In this document: positions 1-11,995 of the stretch, one piece after another | Numbering within the stretch: the stretch's first letter is position 1 | Layout: every line of letters begins with the position of its first letter | NCBI RefSeq assembly: GCF_002156875.1 | Contig: NZ_NCSY01000002.1 | Location: 124,001-188,000, forward strand | DNA length: 64,000 nt | Direction: 5' to 3' | DNA from: Bacillus sp. EAC | GTDB taxonomy: Bacteria > Bacillota > Bacilli > Bacillales > Bacillaceae_G | Notes under the pieces: generated by a model | What the model was told of the DNA's origin: nothing | Seen by the model: the letters and a program-made list of their open reading frames with translations, nothing else | The model's database searches: none | Made by a program: the position numbers and the translations under genes

Positions 1-148
1 AATGCCTCTATTTGCTTTACTTCGAATGGCAATTCAGCATCAGACCCATCACCGAGGTCAAATGACTGTACTAATGAGACAAGCTGGCTTAGTAATCCCA
101 GGTATGTATGGTCCAAGCAAAGAAGAATGGGAACAACTTAAGAAGTAA
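1..148 (+). CDS. DinB/DUF664-family protein, C-terminal fragment
   Basis: Only the last 48 codons lie in the window; the gene starts upstream. The visible end contains the motif HQTHHRGQMTVLMRQAG followed by IPGMYG, the C-terminal helix of the DinB four-helix-bundle family, where the first His of HHRGQ is one of the metal ligands. The family includes thiol-dependent transferases and many uncharacterised Bacillus proteins. The specific function cannot be told from the fragment. An intrinsic terminator follows directly, so this gene ends its transcription unit. Confidence 0.7.
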   Translation, partial: MPLFALLRMAIQHQTHHRGQMTVLMRQAGLVIPGMYGPSKEEWEQLKK

Positions 149-152
149 AACT

Positions 153-189
153 GAAGACAACCTTATTATCAGGTTGTCTTCTCTATTTT
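153..189 (+). terminator. intrinsic terminator of the DinB-family gene
   Basis: Perfect 10-bp stem GAAGACAACC (153-162) / GGTTGTCTTC (172-181) with a 9-nt loop, followed by TCTATTTT. It begins 5 nt after the stop codon. Confidence 0.85.
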
Positions 190-227
190 CAATTTTAACT
201 TAAAGACGTGAAATGATAACATCAAAT

Positions 228-255
228 AAAAAAGCCACCTCGAGTTAAGGTAGCT
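228..255 (-). terminator. intrinsic terminator of secG
   Basis: Read on the minus strand: AGCTACCT, loop, AGGTGGCT, then a T-rich run (TTTTTTATTT). One mismatch in an 8-bp stem. It lies just downstream of the secG stop. Confidence 0.7.
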
Positions 256-261
256 AGTTTA

Positions 262-492
262 TTACAGTTTAAAATAAGTTACAGCAATTGTTAAAATGAA
301 GAATAAAATTGCTACAACAACTGTTATACGTTGTAAAACTAATTCAAATCCACGTGCTTTTTGTTTGCCGAAAAGTTGCTCAGCACCACCAGAAATCGCA
401 CCTAGTCCATTACTTTTACTTGATTGAAGTAAAACAAGAACAATCATAAGTACTGACACGATAATTAGAACAATAGATAAAAACGTATGCAT
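262..492 (-). CDS. secG: SecG, preprotein translocase subunit
   Basis: 76 residues, the usual SecG length. It has two membrane segments (about 3-22 and 52-72) flanking the conserved cytoplasmic stretch [20 protein letters not shown], the SecG signature. It is the small non-essential partner of SecYE that helps SecA-driven export. A start 12 codons upstream is possible, but the ATG at 490-492 has the ribosome site GGAGGTGAAGAA, so MHTFL is taken as the N-terminus. In many bacilli secG lies near rnr/smpB and a carboxylesterase; here an alpha/beta hydrolase lies just upstream on the same strand. Confidence 0.95.
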   Translation of the reverse strand: MHTFLSIVLIIVSVLMIVLVLLQSSKSNGLGAISGGAEQLFGKQKARGFELVLQRITVVVAILFFILTIAVTYFKL

Positions 493-572
493 TTCTTCAC
501 CTCCACAGTAAACACTGTTACTTATCATTTTACTATGAAGAACAATTTACTTCAAGATGAGTAAGTAGCTTA

Positions 573-1499
573 TTAATTATTTAATATATGCAGATCTATC
601 CAATTTTTCACATCGTGATGGACTTCCTCTTTATTTATTTCATGAAGCATCTCGTGGCGCCCCTCATCATATAGCTTCATTGTAACATCGGTACATCCTA
701 TATTTTTATAAGCTGCATAAACTTTTTTAACACCCTCACCATTTTGTCCAACCGGATCTTTACTTCCAGAGAATATGTAGATTGGAAGTGTGTTAGGAGT
801 TCTTTTCAACTCATCTTTTCGATGAATAATACCGATTCCTTTTAGTAATTCATGATAAAAACTTGATGAACAAATAAAACCACAGAATGGATCTTTAATA
901 TATCGATCAATTTCTGCTTCATCCCTTGTTAACCAATCATATTTTGTTCTTGGAAACTTAAAATGATTATTAAAGTTTCCAAAAGTTAAAAAGTCTAATA
1001 ATTTACTCCTTTTATTTTCCCCAATAATTAATGACTCCGTTCCTGAAAGAAAGACGCCTAACGTCCTTAAAATGCCTGGATCAAACCCTGTACCTGATAT
1101 GATTAAACCATCGTACAACGCACCATCCAATTGAACAACACGTCTACTCAAATAAGAACCCATGCTATGTCCGAACAAGATAAGAGGTAAATTAAAATCA
1201 TTTTTTATCAATTTACTAATATAAATGATATCCTTTGCAATATCTTCCCATTTTATTTGATTACCAAAGTAACCTAAGTCATCTTCGTTTTTTGCTGTTT
1301 TTCCATGTCCTCTTTGATCATGAATAAAAACAGCAAACTGATTTTGAACTAAAAATTCTATAAATTTCTCATATGCTCCCCCATGCTCTGCCATTCCATG
1401 AACAATTTGAACGACGGCTATTGGTTCATTCGGGATATATTTTCTCAAGTATATTTTCGTTCTGTCTTCAGCCGAAATTAACCCTTCCCAGTTATTCAT
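573..1499 (-). CDS. alpha/beta hydrolase, lysophospholipase / monoacylglycerol-lipase type (Hydrolase_4)
   Basis: 308 residues. The serine hydrolase triad is visible: the nucleophile elbow GHSMGS near residue 111-116, the acid in SGSKDPVG (about 245) and the His in YDEGRHEMLHE (about 283). The oxyanion region VHGMAEHGG and the HDQRGHGKT motif are typical of the PldB/YtpA group acting on lysophospholipids or monoacylglycerols. The start is supported by AAGGGGAATAAAAATG. No signal peptide, so it is probably cytoplasmic or membrane-associated. The substrate is inferred from family only. It is separate from secG downstream (80-bp gap), and no terminator is seen between them. Confidence 0.85.
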   Translation of the reverse strand: MNNWEGLISAEDRTKIYLRKYIPNEPIAVVQIVHGMAEHGGAYEKFIEFLVQNQFAVFIHDQRGHGKTAKNEDDLGYFGNQIKWEDIAKDIIYISKLIKNDFNLPLILFGHSMGSYLSRRVVQLDGALYDGLIISGTGFDPGILRTLGVFLSGTESLIIGENKRSKLLDFLTFGNFNNHFKFPRTKYDWLTRDEAEIDRYIKDPFCGFICSSSFYHELLKGIGIIHRKDELKRTPNTLPIYIFSGSKDPVGQNGEGVKKVYAAYKNIGCTDVTMKLYDEGRHEMLHEINKEEVHHDVKNWIDLHILNN

Positions 1500-1910
1500 T
1501 TTTATTCCCCTTCATTTCATAAGTCATTAAATAAAATAAGTAAAAAGACACCTTATTAGATTATTTCTATTTGTATGTGTTTGATTAAAAGTTCATCACA
1601 TATTAACCACTTGGATAACAAAATTAAAAATTCATTTTATAAATGGTTGTAAATACATTTTAATAGTATACCAAATATTACCTTTAAACTATTCGAGAAA
1701 TTTGATCATTCTCCTCCTCATATCAATTCCACTTCTCTCAATTTTCATACGACCACCATTCCAGTACCAGCAATCAATAAAATTGTTATCCAACTATAAA
1801 CATTTATGACTGTGGTTTTATTAACCTTATCTTATTAGACTTTGATTAGAATTCGTAAGTAATGAATTTTTTCCTACAAGTTTATATATGTATTTAATGA
1901 GGTGTTGTAT
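1500..1910. other. intergenic region between divergent genes, nothing specific recognised
   Basis: About 410 bp of AT-rich sequence. It must carry the promoters of the hydrolase (leftward) and the membrane protein (rightward). I see no strong consensus promoter, operator, hairpin or small ORF with a ribosome site. Confidence 0.5.
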
Positions 1911-2474
1911 ATGAAGAGAAATATTCAAACAATACTGAGTATTAGTTTTACAATATTAATGTTTATTTTATTTTTCGTGTTCTATTTAAATGGAGATCAT
2001 TATCGATTTCAAATTGCAATTGCTGGTGTTATTTGTGGACTTATTCCGCTCATCTTAGACAAAGTCTTTAAGCTTCATTTTACGTCCCCCTTTATTCTTG
2101 CATACTTTGCGTTTTTAGTTGCCTCGCTCTGTTTAGGGGCGATGCTAAAATTTTATTCATTGGGCTGGTGGGATATATTGCTACACTTTTTAAGTGGTTC
2201 ATTGACTTCATTTCTAGCAATCGATTTAATGGGTAAGCTTTCAACAGATAAATCGAGAAGTGAAATGTCCGCTTGGTTTATATTCCTATTTGTCCTAGCT
2301 TTCGGTGTGTTTGGAGGGGTTCTTTGGGAGATTTATGAATTCAGTGCAGACCAATTCCTTGGTACTTCCACTCAAGGTGGAGGTAACTTCGATACAATGA
2401 CTGACTTAATAGCAGATACAACTGGCGCATTAATCATAGCTTATTGGATTGCAAGGAGATCAAAAATAAAATGA
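1911..2474 (+). CDS. multi-pass membrane protein, DUF2238 (YjdF)-like
   Basis: 187 residues with five or six hydrophobic segments. The conserved polar positions of the YjdF/DUF2238 group are visible: WWDILLHFLSG (about 88-98), GGVLWEIYEF (about 142-151) and the C-terminal DTMTDLIADTTGALI. The family function is unknown; the buried Asp, His and Glu residues suggest a membrane metal site or transporter, which is inference. A GTG three codons upstream overlaps the ribosome site GAGGTG, so the ATG at 1911 is preferred. It is monocistronic and convergent with the MFS gene. Confidence 0.75.
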   Translation: MKRNIQTILSISFTILMFILFFVFYLNGDHYRFQIAIAGVICGLIPLILDKVFKLHFTSPFILAYFAFLVASLCLGAMLKFYSLGWWDILLHFLSGSLTSFLAIDLMGKLSTDKSRSEMSAWFIFLFVLAFGVFGGVLWEIYEFSADQFLGTSTQGGGNFDTMTDLIADTTGALIIAYWIARRSKIK

Positions 2475-2510
2475 TTCTGGAAGCGACTCGCTCTACCAAT
2501 TTACGCACAA

Positions 2511-2539
2511 AAAAGAGAAGGTGATCTACCTTCTCTTTC
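2511..2539. terminator. bidirectional intrinsic terminator
   Basis: Inverted repeat AAAGAGAAGGT / ACCTTCTCTTT with A-run on the left and T-run on the right, between the convergent membrane-protein and MFS genes. It resembles the eno terminator at 4112-4142 in arm sequence. Confidence 0.8.
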
Positions 2540-2541
2540 GT

Positions 2542-3783
2542 TTATGATTTTGCTTCAACAACTACTTGTTTCATTATTTTGAACATCGGAATCATAATGA
2601 TTATCCCGATGACGAATAGTAAAGCTGAAACTTGATAAATAGAGAATAAAGAGAATTGCTCTTTTAGAATTCCCGACAAGCTCATCGTAATGACCATAGA
2701 ACCCATAAATAAAGGTGTTAATATTCCGTTTACCCTTCCAACAAAACTTTCATCCGTGTTTTTCAAAATAATTGTATTTATACCAATATGCAGTGCCGGC
2801 ATAAATAGACCCATAAAGAATTCAGAGCATAAAGTGAGCCAAAAGGACTCGGACCAGCCCATTACAAAAATACCGATTGCTGTAACACCCATACCGAGCA
2901 TTAACAAAATATGTGGTGCAACTTTATTAGAAATTACCATAATAACGCCACCACCAATAATCATAGCCGCTCCATTTGCTGCAAATAACCATTGTAGATA
3001 ATCTTTCTCTAAACCTAATCTTTCAGTTACTAGAAATATCGCTAAAGGATGAATAAAACCTAGGCCTAATCCAGCAGCTGTAAATACTCCACCTAATGTA
3101 ACAAGAATTTTACGAGACCAAACGTATTTAAAGCCTAACTTCATTTCTTCCCACAAGGAAGTAGTTTTCTCAGCCTTTTCTTCAATTTGATCTTTTGGTA
3201 GTTTCGTTAATACAACAGCAGATAGTAGAAAAGCAATACCTACTATACTCATTGAAATATAAATACCTGCTTGTTGGAAAACAAAAGTACCTAAAACCGG
3301 ACCTAGAATCATAAAGATTGCCATCATTGTTTGGAATATGGACATACCAGCTTGCATTTGTTCTCCTGGTACATGAACCTTAAATAACTTCATACTAGAA
3401 GGCTGTGAAAACTGCGACAAAATCGCAGAGACCAATGTTGCAAAAAACACGACTTTCCAAGTTCCATACAATAGTGCCAGCAATATTACAAAAATTGATG
3501 CAGCACTTAATAGATCACACCAAATCATTGTGCGCTTTGGTCGCCAACGATCTGCAAAAGTTCCTCCGATAAATGAAAAAATAAATATTGGTGCAAATTC
3601 AGCAACAGAAATAAGCGATATAGCCGTTGCATCTCCATTCGTTTTATCCATAACAAATAATAAAATTGCAAAATTACGAATCCATATACCAACTTGGATA
3701 AACAAACCTGCTGAAAGAATCGTCTGAATAAAACGATTTTTTAACAAAGAAGCCATTGAAGGATTTGAAGTAGTATTAGTCAT
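2542..3783 (-). CDS. MFS transporter, macrolide-efflux (MefA / TIGR00900)-like
   Basis: 413 residues and about 12 membrane segments. The first half shows GLFIQVGIWIRNFAILLFVMD and then GGTFADRWRPKRTMIWCDLL, the loop 2-3 motif of major facilitator exporters; the overall pattern fits the H+ antiporter-3 / MefA-type group. The likely role is proton-driven drug or metabolite efflux; no substrate can be named. The start is supported by AGAGGTTAAAAAATG. It is a single gene with its own terminator. Confidence 0.8.
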   Translation of the reverse strand: MTNTTSNPSMASLLKNRFIQTILSAGLFIQVGIWIRNFAILLFVMDKTNGDATAISLISVAEFAPIFIFSFIGGTFADRWRPKRTMIWCDLLSAASIFVILLALLYGTWKVVFFATLVSAILSQFSQPSSMKLFKVHVPGEQMQAGMSIFQTMMAIFMILGPVLGTFVFQQAGIYISMSIVGIAFLLSAVVLTKLPKDQIEEKAEKTTSLWEEMKLGFKYVWSRKILVTLGGVFTAAGLGLGFIHPLAIFLVTERLGLEKDYLQWLFAANGAAMIIGGGVIMVISNKVAPHILLMLGMGVTAIGIFVMGWSESFWLTLCSEFFMGLFMPALHIGINTIILKNTDESFVGRVNGILTPLFMGSMVITMSLSGILKEQFSLFSIYQVSALLFVIGIIIMIPMFKIMKQVVVEAKS

Positions 3784-3973
3784 TTTTTAACCTCTCTAAT
3801 CTTATTTTCTTTGGTTCAAAACAACATATGTAAAAATTCACAGTTTATGCCCAGAACAAGAACTAACGTTCTCAAGAACATATATTCTTATATTAACATC
3901 AAGTTTGATTAAACATCAATGCTTTTTATAAATTTTTCTATTTACACGTAAATCGTAATCAAAAATTTACATA

Positions 3974-4024
3974 AAAAACCTCTTGTTTTATCGTGAGAAA
4001 AATACACATAAACAAGAGGTTTTT
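3974..4024. terminator. perfect 15-bp hairpin, terminator-like
   Basis: Arms AAAAACCTCTTGTTT and AAACAAGAGGTTTTT separated by 21 nt, with A-rich and T-rich edges so it could stop transcription from either side. It is probably a second barrier after the glycolytic operon. Confidence 0.65.
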
Positions 4025-4111
4025 GTTAATTGTCTGTATGACTTCGTTCAAGTAATTGATTTACTTAATCCAACAATTGCATTTGACCTGATTGACTCAA
4101 TTTAAATACAA

Positions 4112-4142
4112 AAAAAGAGAAGGTGACGATCCTTCTCTTTTT
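4112..4142 (-). terminator. intrinsic terminator of the glycolytic operon (after eno)
   Basis: 12-bp arms AAAAAGAGAAGG / CCTTCTCTTTTT with a 7-nt loop, about 55 bp beyond the eno stop codon. Confidence 0.85.
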
Positions 4143-4197
4143 AAATGTCTATAATGGATTATTTTTTGTTTTGTTACTGCACATAGTTTTGATTTTA

Positions 4198-5508
<1,311 letters not shown>

Positions 5509-5559
5509 TTATTTGCGATATACGCTTAGTTTAAAACTTTTTATATATTAACTGATCAC

Positions 5560-7092
5560 TTATTTAATAAGTGATTTACCAGTCATTTCATTTGGCTGTT
5601 TTACTTTTAATAAATCTAGAACTGTTGGAGCTAAATCTCCTAAGATTCCATCTTCACGTAAAGAAACTCCTTCTTCCGTAACAATTACAGGAACAGGGTT
5701 TGTAGTATGAGCAGTCATTGGCTGACCTTCTGGTGTAATTTCTTCATCAGCATTACCGTGGTCAGCTGTAATAATCGCTTTTCCACCTTTTGCAATAATC
5801 GCATCTACTACTTCACCTAAACACTCATCTACAGCTTCAATCGCTTTAATTGTTGGTTCTAGTTTACCCGAATGTCCAACCATGTCCGGGTTTGCAAAGT
5901 TTAAGATAATTACATCGTGTTTATCATCAGCGATTTCTTTAAGCAATGCATCTTTCACTTCGTACGCACTCATCTCTGGTTTTAAATCGTAAGTTGCAAC
6001 TTTAGGTGAATTAATTAAGATGCGTTCTTCACCTGGGAATTGTGCTTCACGACCTCCACTAAAGAAAAACGTTACGTGTGGATATTTTTCAGTTTCAGCA
6101 ATTCGCAATTGATTTAAATTATTTTGAGCAAGAACTTCACCTAAGGTGTTATCTAGGTTTGTTGGTTTAAATGCTACATAACCTTGAACAGTCTCACTAA
6201 AATGTGTTAAACAAACAAAGTGAACATTTTTTGGGAATTCATTCCCACGATCGAAATCACGGAAATCTTCATTTGTAAATACATTCGAGATTTGAATAGC
6301 ACGATCAGGTCGGAAGTTATAGAAGATTATAGAATCTTCATCTTCAACTGTTGCAACAGGTTTACCATCTTCTTTTAGAATGACAGAAGGTAATACGAAC
6401 TCATCGTGGATACCATTCGAATATGAATCCTCAATTAATTCATACGGATTAGTGTATGTTGGTCCTTCTCCGTAAACCATTGCTCGATAGCATTTTTCTA
6501 CGCGGTCCCAACGTTTATCTCGGTCCATGGAATAATAGCGGCCAGAAATGGTAGCAAACTCTCCTACACCAAGTTCTTTAAACTTATCTTCCGTTAAATC
6601 AATATATTTTTTAGCAGTAGTTGGACCAACATCTCTTCCATCAAGGAATGCATGAACATAAACTTTTTTCATACCTTCTTCAGCTGCTAGTTTTAACAAA
6701 GCAAACATGTGATTAATGTGACTGTGAATACCACCATCAGATAGTAATCCAAAAATATGTAATGCTTTATCTTTTTCTTTTGCAGTCTTTATTGCATCAA
6801 TGAACGTATCATTTTTTTCAAATTCACCTTCACGTATTGCCTTGTTCACTCTAGTTAAACTTTGATAAACAATACGACCAGCTCCGATGTTTAAATGGCC
6901 AACTTCTGAATTACCCATTTGCCCTTTAGGAAGTCCAACTGCCTCGCCAGATGCTGTTAATTGAGCGTGTGGGTATTTATTCCAATATCTATCATAATTT
7001 GGTTTGTTAGCTTGTGCAACAGCATTTCCAAATGTTTCATCACGCAAACCAAATCCATCAAGAATAATTAAAGCTACTGGTTTTTTACTCAT
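5560..7092 (-). CDS. gpmI: 2,3-bisphosphoglycerate-independent phosphoglycerate mutase
   Basis: 510 residues, the iPGM length. It interconverts 3- and 2-phosphoglycerate using two Mn2+ ions. It begins [16 protein letters not shown] (first metal Asp); the nucleophilic Ser is in [16 protein letters not shown] (about residue 62), with [11 protein letters not shown], the [12 protein letters not shown] metal motif and the [10 protein letters not shown] motif. Its ATG overlaps the tpiA stop (TAATG), showing translational coupling. The ribosome site GGAGG lies inside tpiA. Confidence 0.98.
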   Translation of the reverse strand: MSKKPVALIILDGFGLRDETFGNAVAQANKPNYDRYWNKYPHAQLTASGEAVGLPKGQMGNSEVGHLNIGAGRIVYQSLTRVNKAIREGEFEKNDTFIDAIKTAKEKDKALHIFGLLSDGGIHSHINHMFALLKLAAEEGMKKVYVHAFLDGRDVGPTTAKKYIDLTEDKFKELGVGEFATISGRYYSMDRDKRWDRVEKCYRAMVYGEGPTYTNPYELIEDSYSNGIHDEFVLPSVILKEDGKPVATVEDEDSIIFYNFRPDRAIQISNVFTNEDFRDFDRGNEFPKNVHFVCLTHFSETVQGYVAFKPTNLDNTLGEVLAQNNLNQLRIAETEKYPHVTFFFSGGREAQFPGEERILINSPKVATYDLKPEMSAYEVKDALLKEIADDKHDVIILNFANPDMVGHSGKLEPTIKAIEAVDECLGEVVDAIIAKGGKAIITADHGNADEEITPEGQPMTAHTTNPVPVIVTEEGVSLREDGILGDLAPTVLDLLKVKQPNEMTGKSLIK

Positions 7093-7847
7093 TACTTAAC
7101 AGCCTCCAATAAAGCTAAGAAAGAAGCTGGTTCTAGACTAGCACCACCAACTAACGCACCATCAATATCAGGTTGTGCCATATATTCTTTAATATTTTCA
7201 GGTTTTACACTTCCACCATATTGAACTCTTACAGCATCTGCAGCTTCTTTATTATAAAGACCTGCTACTACATCACGAACAAACTTACAAGAATCTTGAG
7301 CGTCCTGTTCAGTTGCAGATTTCCCTGTTCCAATTGCCCATATTGGTTCATAAGCAATAACTAAACTCTTTACTTGATCTTCAGTTAAATCTGCTAGACC
7401 AGCAGTTAATTGAGTACGAATTACTTCCTCAAATTTTCCACCTTCACGTTCTTCTAGCGTTTCACCACAGCAAAGAATTGGTGTAATACCATGTTCAAAT
7501 GATTTTTTTGTTTTACTATTAATAAACTCATCATTTTCACCATAGTATTCACGGCGTTCAGAGTGTCCAATAATAGCATAAGTTACATTAAGATCTTTAA
7601 GTGCTACTGGGCTAATTTCTCCAGTGTATGCACCGCTGTCTTTGTCACTTACATTTTGAGAACCAATTTTCAAGTCAGTACCTTTTGCTGCATCCACCAT
7701 CGGAGCAAGAAATAATGCAGATGCACAAACAGCTGAATCTACTTTATCTGATGTTGGAATGTTATTTTTTACTTCTTCAACGAATGTAATTGCTTCGCTA
7801 AGCGTTTTATTCATCTTCCAGTTACCTGCAATAATCGGTTTACGCAT
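7092..7847 (-). CDS. tpiA: triosephosphate isomerase
   Basis: 251 residues. Catalytic residues are visible: [14 protein letters not shown] (Asn, Lys), [15 protein letters not shown] (His, about 95), the glutamate in [17 protein letters not shown] (about 167) and the phosphate loop [11 protein letters not shown] with [10 protein letters not shown]. It interconverts dihydroxyacetone phosphate and glyceraldehyde 3-phosphate. It is 79 bp after pgk and overlaps gpmI by one base. Confidence 0.98.
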   Translation of the reverse strand: MRKPIIAGNWKMNKTLSEAITFVEEVKNNIPTSDKVDSAVCASALFLAPMVDAAKGTDLKIGSQNVSDKDSGAYTGEISPVALKDLNVTYAIIGHSERREYYGENDEFINSKTKKSFEHGITPILCCGETLEEREGGKFEEVIRTQLTAGLADLTEDQVKSLVIAYEPIWAIGTGKSATEQDAQDSCKFVRDVVAGLYNKEAADAVRVQYGGSVKPENIKEYMAQPDIDGALVGGASLEPASFLALLEAVK

Positions 7848-7926
7848 GGGAAAACACCATCCTTACTATTTGTAAGACCATATATCCTACTAATTATTCA
7901 ACTTTTTATCATTCAATCTGTTAATC

Positions 7927-9108
7927 TTATTTATCGTTTAAAAGTGCAACTCCAGGAAGTTCTTTGCCCTCCATAAATTCTAATGAAGCACCACCACCAG
8001 TAGAAATATGGCTCATTTTTTCAGCTAAGCCAAATTTTTCAGCAGCTGCCGCAGAATCACCGCCACCAATAATTGAGTAAGCATCAGAATCTGCTAATGC
8101 TTGCGCTACACCTTTTGTACCTTGGGCAAATTTATCAATTTCAAATACACCCATAGGTCCGTTCCAAATAACTAATTTAGAGTCTTTAATAACATCTGCA
8201 TATAGTGCTGTTGTTTTTGGACCAATATCAAGTGCTTCCCAATCAGCTGGAATTTTATCAATTTCTACTACTTGCGTATTAGCATCTTCACCAAATTTAT
8301 CAGCGATGATTGCATCGATCGGCATATAGAATTTAACACCTTTTGCTTCTGCTTTTTGCATAAATTCATTTGCTAAGTCGATTTTATCTTCTTCTAGAAG
8401 CGATTTACCGATTTCGTATCCTTTTGCTTTCAAGAACGTATAAGCAAGGCCACCACCGATAATTAAGTTATCTACTTTTTCAATTAAGTTTTCGATAACA
8501 CCGATTTTATCACGTACTTTTGCTCCACCAATAATAGCTGTAAAAGGACGCTCTGGATTAGAAAGTGCTTTACCTAATACACTGATCTCTTTTTCCATTA
8601 AGAAACCAGCTACCGCAGGAATATACTTAGCGATACCAGCAGTCGTTGCATGAGCACGATGAGCAGCTCCAAAAGCATCATTTACATAAACGTCAGCTAA
8701 AGCAGCAAATTCTTTTGATAATTTTTCATCATTTTTCTCTTCGCCAGGATAAAAACGAACATTTTCTAATAATAAAACATCGCCTTCATTCATTTTGCTA
8801 ATTTCTTCTTGAACTTTAGGGCCGAATGCTTCATCAGTTTTACGAACATCTTTTCCTAATCTTTCACTTAAACGTTTTGCAACAGCATTTAAACGCAGTT
8901 CTTCATTAACTTGTCCCTTTGGACGACCTAAATGAGATGCTAAAATAACTTTTGCTCCGTTTTCTACTAAGTATTGAATTGTAGGAAGTGCAGCACGAAT
9001 ACGAGTTTCATCTGTTACTTCACCATTTGCCATTGGTACGTTAAAATCTACACGGCAAAATACGCGTTTACCCTTTACATCAATGTCACGTAAAGACTTT
9101 TTGTTCAT
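7927..9108 (-). CDS. pgk: phosphoglycerate kinase
   Basis: 393 residues. Seen: [11 protein letters not shown], the ASHLGRPKG basic patch, [10 protein letters not shown], and the C-terminal nucleotide-binding [13 protein letters not shown] and [18 protein letters not shown]. It makes ATP from 1,3-bisphosphoglycerate. The ribosome site TGGAGGCATTTACT precedes the ATG. It is separated from gap by 339 bp that include a terminator, so part of gap transcription should stop before pgk. Confidence 0.98.
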   Translation of the reverse strand: MNKKSLRDIDVKGKRVFCRVDFNVPMANGEVTDETRIRAALPTIQYLVENGAKVILASHLGRPKGQVNEELRLNAVAKRLSERLGKDVRKTDEAFGPKVQEEISKMNEGDVLLLENVRFYPGEEKNDEKLSKEFAALADVYVNDAFGAAHRAHATTAGIAKYIPAVAGFLMEKEISVLGKALSNPERPFTAIIGGAKVRDKIGVIENLIEKVDNLIIGGGLAYTFLKAKGYEIGKSLLEEDKIDLANEFMQKAEAKGVKFYMPIDAIIADKFGEDANTQVVEIDKIPADWEALDIGPKTTALYADVIKDSKLVIWNGPMGVFEIDKFAQGTKGVAQALADSDAYSIIGGGDSAAAAEKFGLAEKMSHISTGGGASLEFMEGKELPGVALLNDK

Positions 9109-9447
9109 AGTAAATGCCTCCAGTATGTATTATATTCAGCCAAGTATTAGCAACTATTCCTTAAGATGATGCGCAAATTCTCTTAAAAGAGTAGTAAAAC
9201 AAACTATTATTTGTCTTTGTCTTTTGCTTATTTGGACTGACTAAGCCTATTCCATTTCCGATTCTTTTTACGAATTCGCCTTCTATTCTGTGATATTGTC
9301 ACCGCAATTTTAACAGATTATGTATATTAATTGGAATTTATTTCTTAGAGTATTTTAAATTTTGTTGGATTTAAATGCGGAAATTTAATTTCAAATAAAA
9401 GAGGGGAGGAAAATCCCTCACCCTCGTATTAATTTTAATTATTAAAA
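9109..9447. other. gap-pgk intergenic region
   Basis: 339 bp with a terminator just after gap (9395-9425). The rest is AT-rich. A TATAAT-like hexamer lies about 30 bp upstream of pgk, but I see no convincing -35 at proper spacing, so a separate pgk promoter is possible and not shown. Confidence 0.5.
9395..9425 (-). terminator. terminator between gap and pgk
   Basis: On the minus strand GAGGGTGAGG, loop GATTTT, CCTCCCCTC, then TTTTATTT: a 9-bp GC-rich stem with one bulged T and a U-rich tail. It lies inside the glycolytic operon and would reduce transcription of the downstream genes relative to cggR-gap. Confidence 0.75.
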
Positions 9448-10470
<1,023 letters not shown>

Positions 10471-10500
10471 TTAGTAGGTAGAAGCTATTTTTTTATATAG

Positions 10501-11529
10501 TTAAAGGGTACTTCCTTTAATTAACTCTCTTGCTGCGCCTTCATCTGTGACGAGAATGTTTACATGCCCTTTCTTTAAGAAAGAGGCGATTGCTTTTGCC
10601 TTAGAAGAACCTCCGGCGACTGCCAATACATATGGAATATCTTTTAACTCATTAAGTTGTAAACCAATCGTCCTAACCCTGTATACAACTTCACCATTCT
10701 CATTAAAGTAATATCCAAATGCTTCTCCAACAGCTTTTGATTCAATTAAGGTCTCTAGTTGTTCTGAAGAAGACTGTCTTCGTTTGGCCATTGTAAATGC
10801 ATCACCAATACCATGAATAACAATTGAAGAAGAACGGATTAAATTTAAAACCTCTTTGACTTTCGGTTCTTCCATCATTGTGAGGTAAGCTTCCTCACTT
10901 AATTCATCTGGTAAATGTAATAAACGATAATTACCTTTTGCCATCTCTGCCATATTTGCACAAATTGTATTCGCTTGATTTCTTACTTCTTCTCCTAATC
11001 CACCTCTTGCTGGGACGAATAAGGGATTCAGTTCTTTTGAGTCGGCATTCATCATTTCAGCTACTGCGGCTAATGTCGAACCTCCAGTAACAGCAACAAT
11101 ATTATTTGTTTCTAACCTTTGGTTTATACAGCCTACAGTTGCACGACCCATCTCTTTTTTAACCCAAGCTAATTCATCACTATCGCCTGAAACAACAATT
11201 ACTTCCTTAAGATTAAACATTTCCTTAAGACGATCTTCAATGTTTTTCAGACCAAACAGTTCACGCATTGGCTGTTCTAAATCGAGAAGAAGACTCAGAC
11301 CTTCATCTGTTAATGTCATTCCTGAGGAAGCAACATTAATCAATCGTTGCTCTTTTAAAAGGGCAACCTCTGATCTAAGAACTCTTTCAGTTATTCCTAC
11401 ACTAGCAGACAAATTCCTACGACCTATAGGTTGCATGATTCGAATGAATTGTAGAATCAAAAATCTTTTTTGAATAACCGGAATTAGATCAGGTAACAAT
11501 TTGTGTTGTAGCTTTAAAATATGGTTCAT
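10501..11529 (-). CDS. cggR: CggR, central glycolytic genes repressor
   Basis: 342 residues, SorC/DeoR-type sugar-binding regulator. The N-terminal winged helix (about 10-70) includes RRNLSASVGITERVLRSEV, followed by the C-terminal sugar-phosphate domain with VTGGSTLAAVAEMM, LFVPARGGLGEE and VLAVAGGSSKAKAIA, which binds fructose 1,6-bisphosphate in characterised homologues. Two ATGs lie two codons apart; the first abuts the Shine-Dalgarno GAGGAG, so the second (MNHILK) is taken as start. It is first in the operon and autoregulated through the operator at 11563-11599. Confidence 0.93.
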   Translation of the reverse strand: MNHILKLQHKLLPDLIPVIQKRFLILQFIRIMQPIGRRNLSASVGITERVLRSEVALLKEQRLINVASSGMTLTDEGLSLLLDLEQPMRELFGLKNIEDRLKEMFNLKEVIVVSGDSDELAWVKKEMGRATVGCINQRLETNNIVAVTGGSTLAAVAEMMNADSKELNPLFVPARGGLGEEVRNQANTICANMAEMAKGNYRLLHLPDELSEEAYLTMMEEPKVKEVLNLIRSSSIVIHGIGDAFTMAKRRQSSSEQLETLIESKAVGEAFGYYFNENGEVVYRVRTIGLQLNELKDIPYVLAVAGGSSKAKAIASFLKKGHVNILVTDEGAARELIKGSTL

Positions 11530-11562
11530 TTTCATCTCCTCTTTCGCAGAGTTTACTTCTTG

Positions 11563-11599
11563 GTCACAAAACGTCCCACTATGACATATTATGTCCCAC
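11563..11599 (-). promoter_or_regulatory. CggR operator
   Basis: Minus strand: two direct GTGGGAC repeats, GTGGGACATAATATGTCATA and GTGGGACGTTTTGTGACC, close to the B. subtilis CggR operator. It lies just downstream of the predicted -10 and upstream of the cggR ribosome site, as in B. subtilis. Confidence 0.85.
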
Positions 11600-11601
11600 T
11601 T

Positions 11602-11629
11602 GTTTTAAAAAATATACACCGTCTTTCAA
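11602..11629 (-). promoter_or_regulatory. predicted sigma-A promoter of cggR
   Basis: TTGAAA (11624-11629), 16-nt spacer, TAAAAC (11602-11607) on the minus strand, immediately before the CggR operator. The -10 is weak; position is the main support. Confidence 0.5.
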
Positions 11630-11671
11630 CGTTGTTTTTTTTTCACAAGATTTACTCCAGAAAATGAAATA

Positions 11672-11700
11672 ACCCTGCTACATTTATATTGTATCAGGGT
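11672..11700 (-). terminator. hairpin after the glutaredoxin-like gene
   Basis: ACCCTGCTACA / TGTATCAGGGT, one mismatch, 7-nt loop, followed on the minus strand by TTATTTCATTTT. A moderate intrinsic terminator separating this gene from cggR. Confidence 0.55.
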
Positions 11701-11727
11701 CATTAAAATGTTGCAACTGATAACTAC

Positions 11728-11964
11728 CTACTTTATGGCATTTAATATGTCGCTTTTATGAATTTTACCATATGCAATTATTTCTCCATTAATTTGTACA
11801 ACAGGTATCATTAATTGGTATTCCTCTAATAAAGCATCATCAGAGTAAATATCAATCTCTTCTATTTCTAAATTATTTTCAACTTTGATTGATTGGATTT
11901 CTTCTTTTGCTTCTTCACAAAGTCCACAATTTGTTTTTGTAAATAATGTTAATTTAATCGACAT
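11728..11964 (-). CDS. glutaredoxin-like thiol-disulfide protein (thioredoxin fold)
   Basis: 78 residues. The N-terminal strand LTLFTKTNCGLCEEAKEEI carries a CGLC motif (Cys 13 and 16) in the glutaredoxin position, and a cis-Pro-like IPVVQINGEIIAYGKI follows. It belongs to the short glutaredoxin/DUF836 group; a general redox role is expected but no partner is shown. It lies between rpoN and cggR on the same strand. The start is supported only moderately (AAGGGAG about 8 nt upstream of the ATG). Confidence 0.8.
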   Translation of the reverse strand: MSIKLTLFTKTNCGLCEEAKEEIQSIKVENNLEIEEIDIYSDDALLEEYQLMIPVVQINGEIIAYGKIHKSDILNAIK

Positions 11965-11995
11965 TCCAATCTCCCTTTTAACAACTAGGCTTTGT

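Larger units (their letters stand above)
3784..4197. other. 414-bp intergenic region with two terminator hairpins
   Basis: It lies between the MFS start (leftward gene) and the end of eno. It holds a perfect 15-bp inverted repeat (3974-3988 with 4010-4024, AAAAACCTCTTGTTT arm) and the eno terminator at 4112-4142. No ORF with a ribosome site was seen. Confidence 0.7.
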
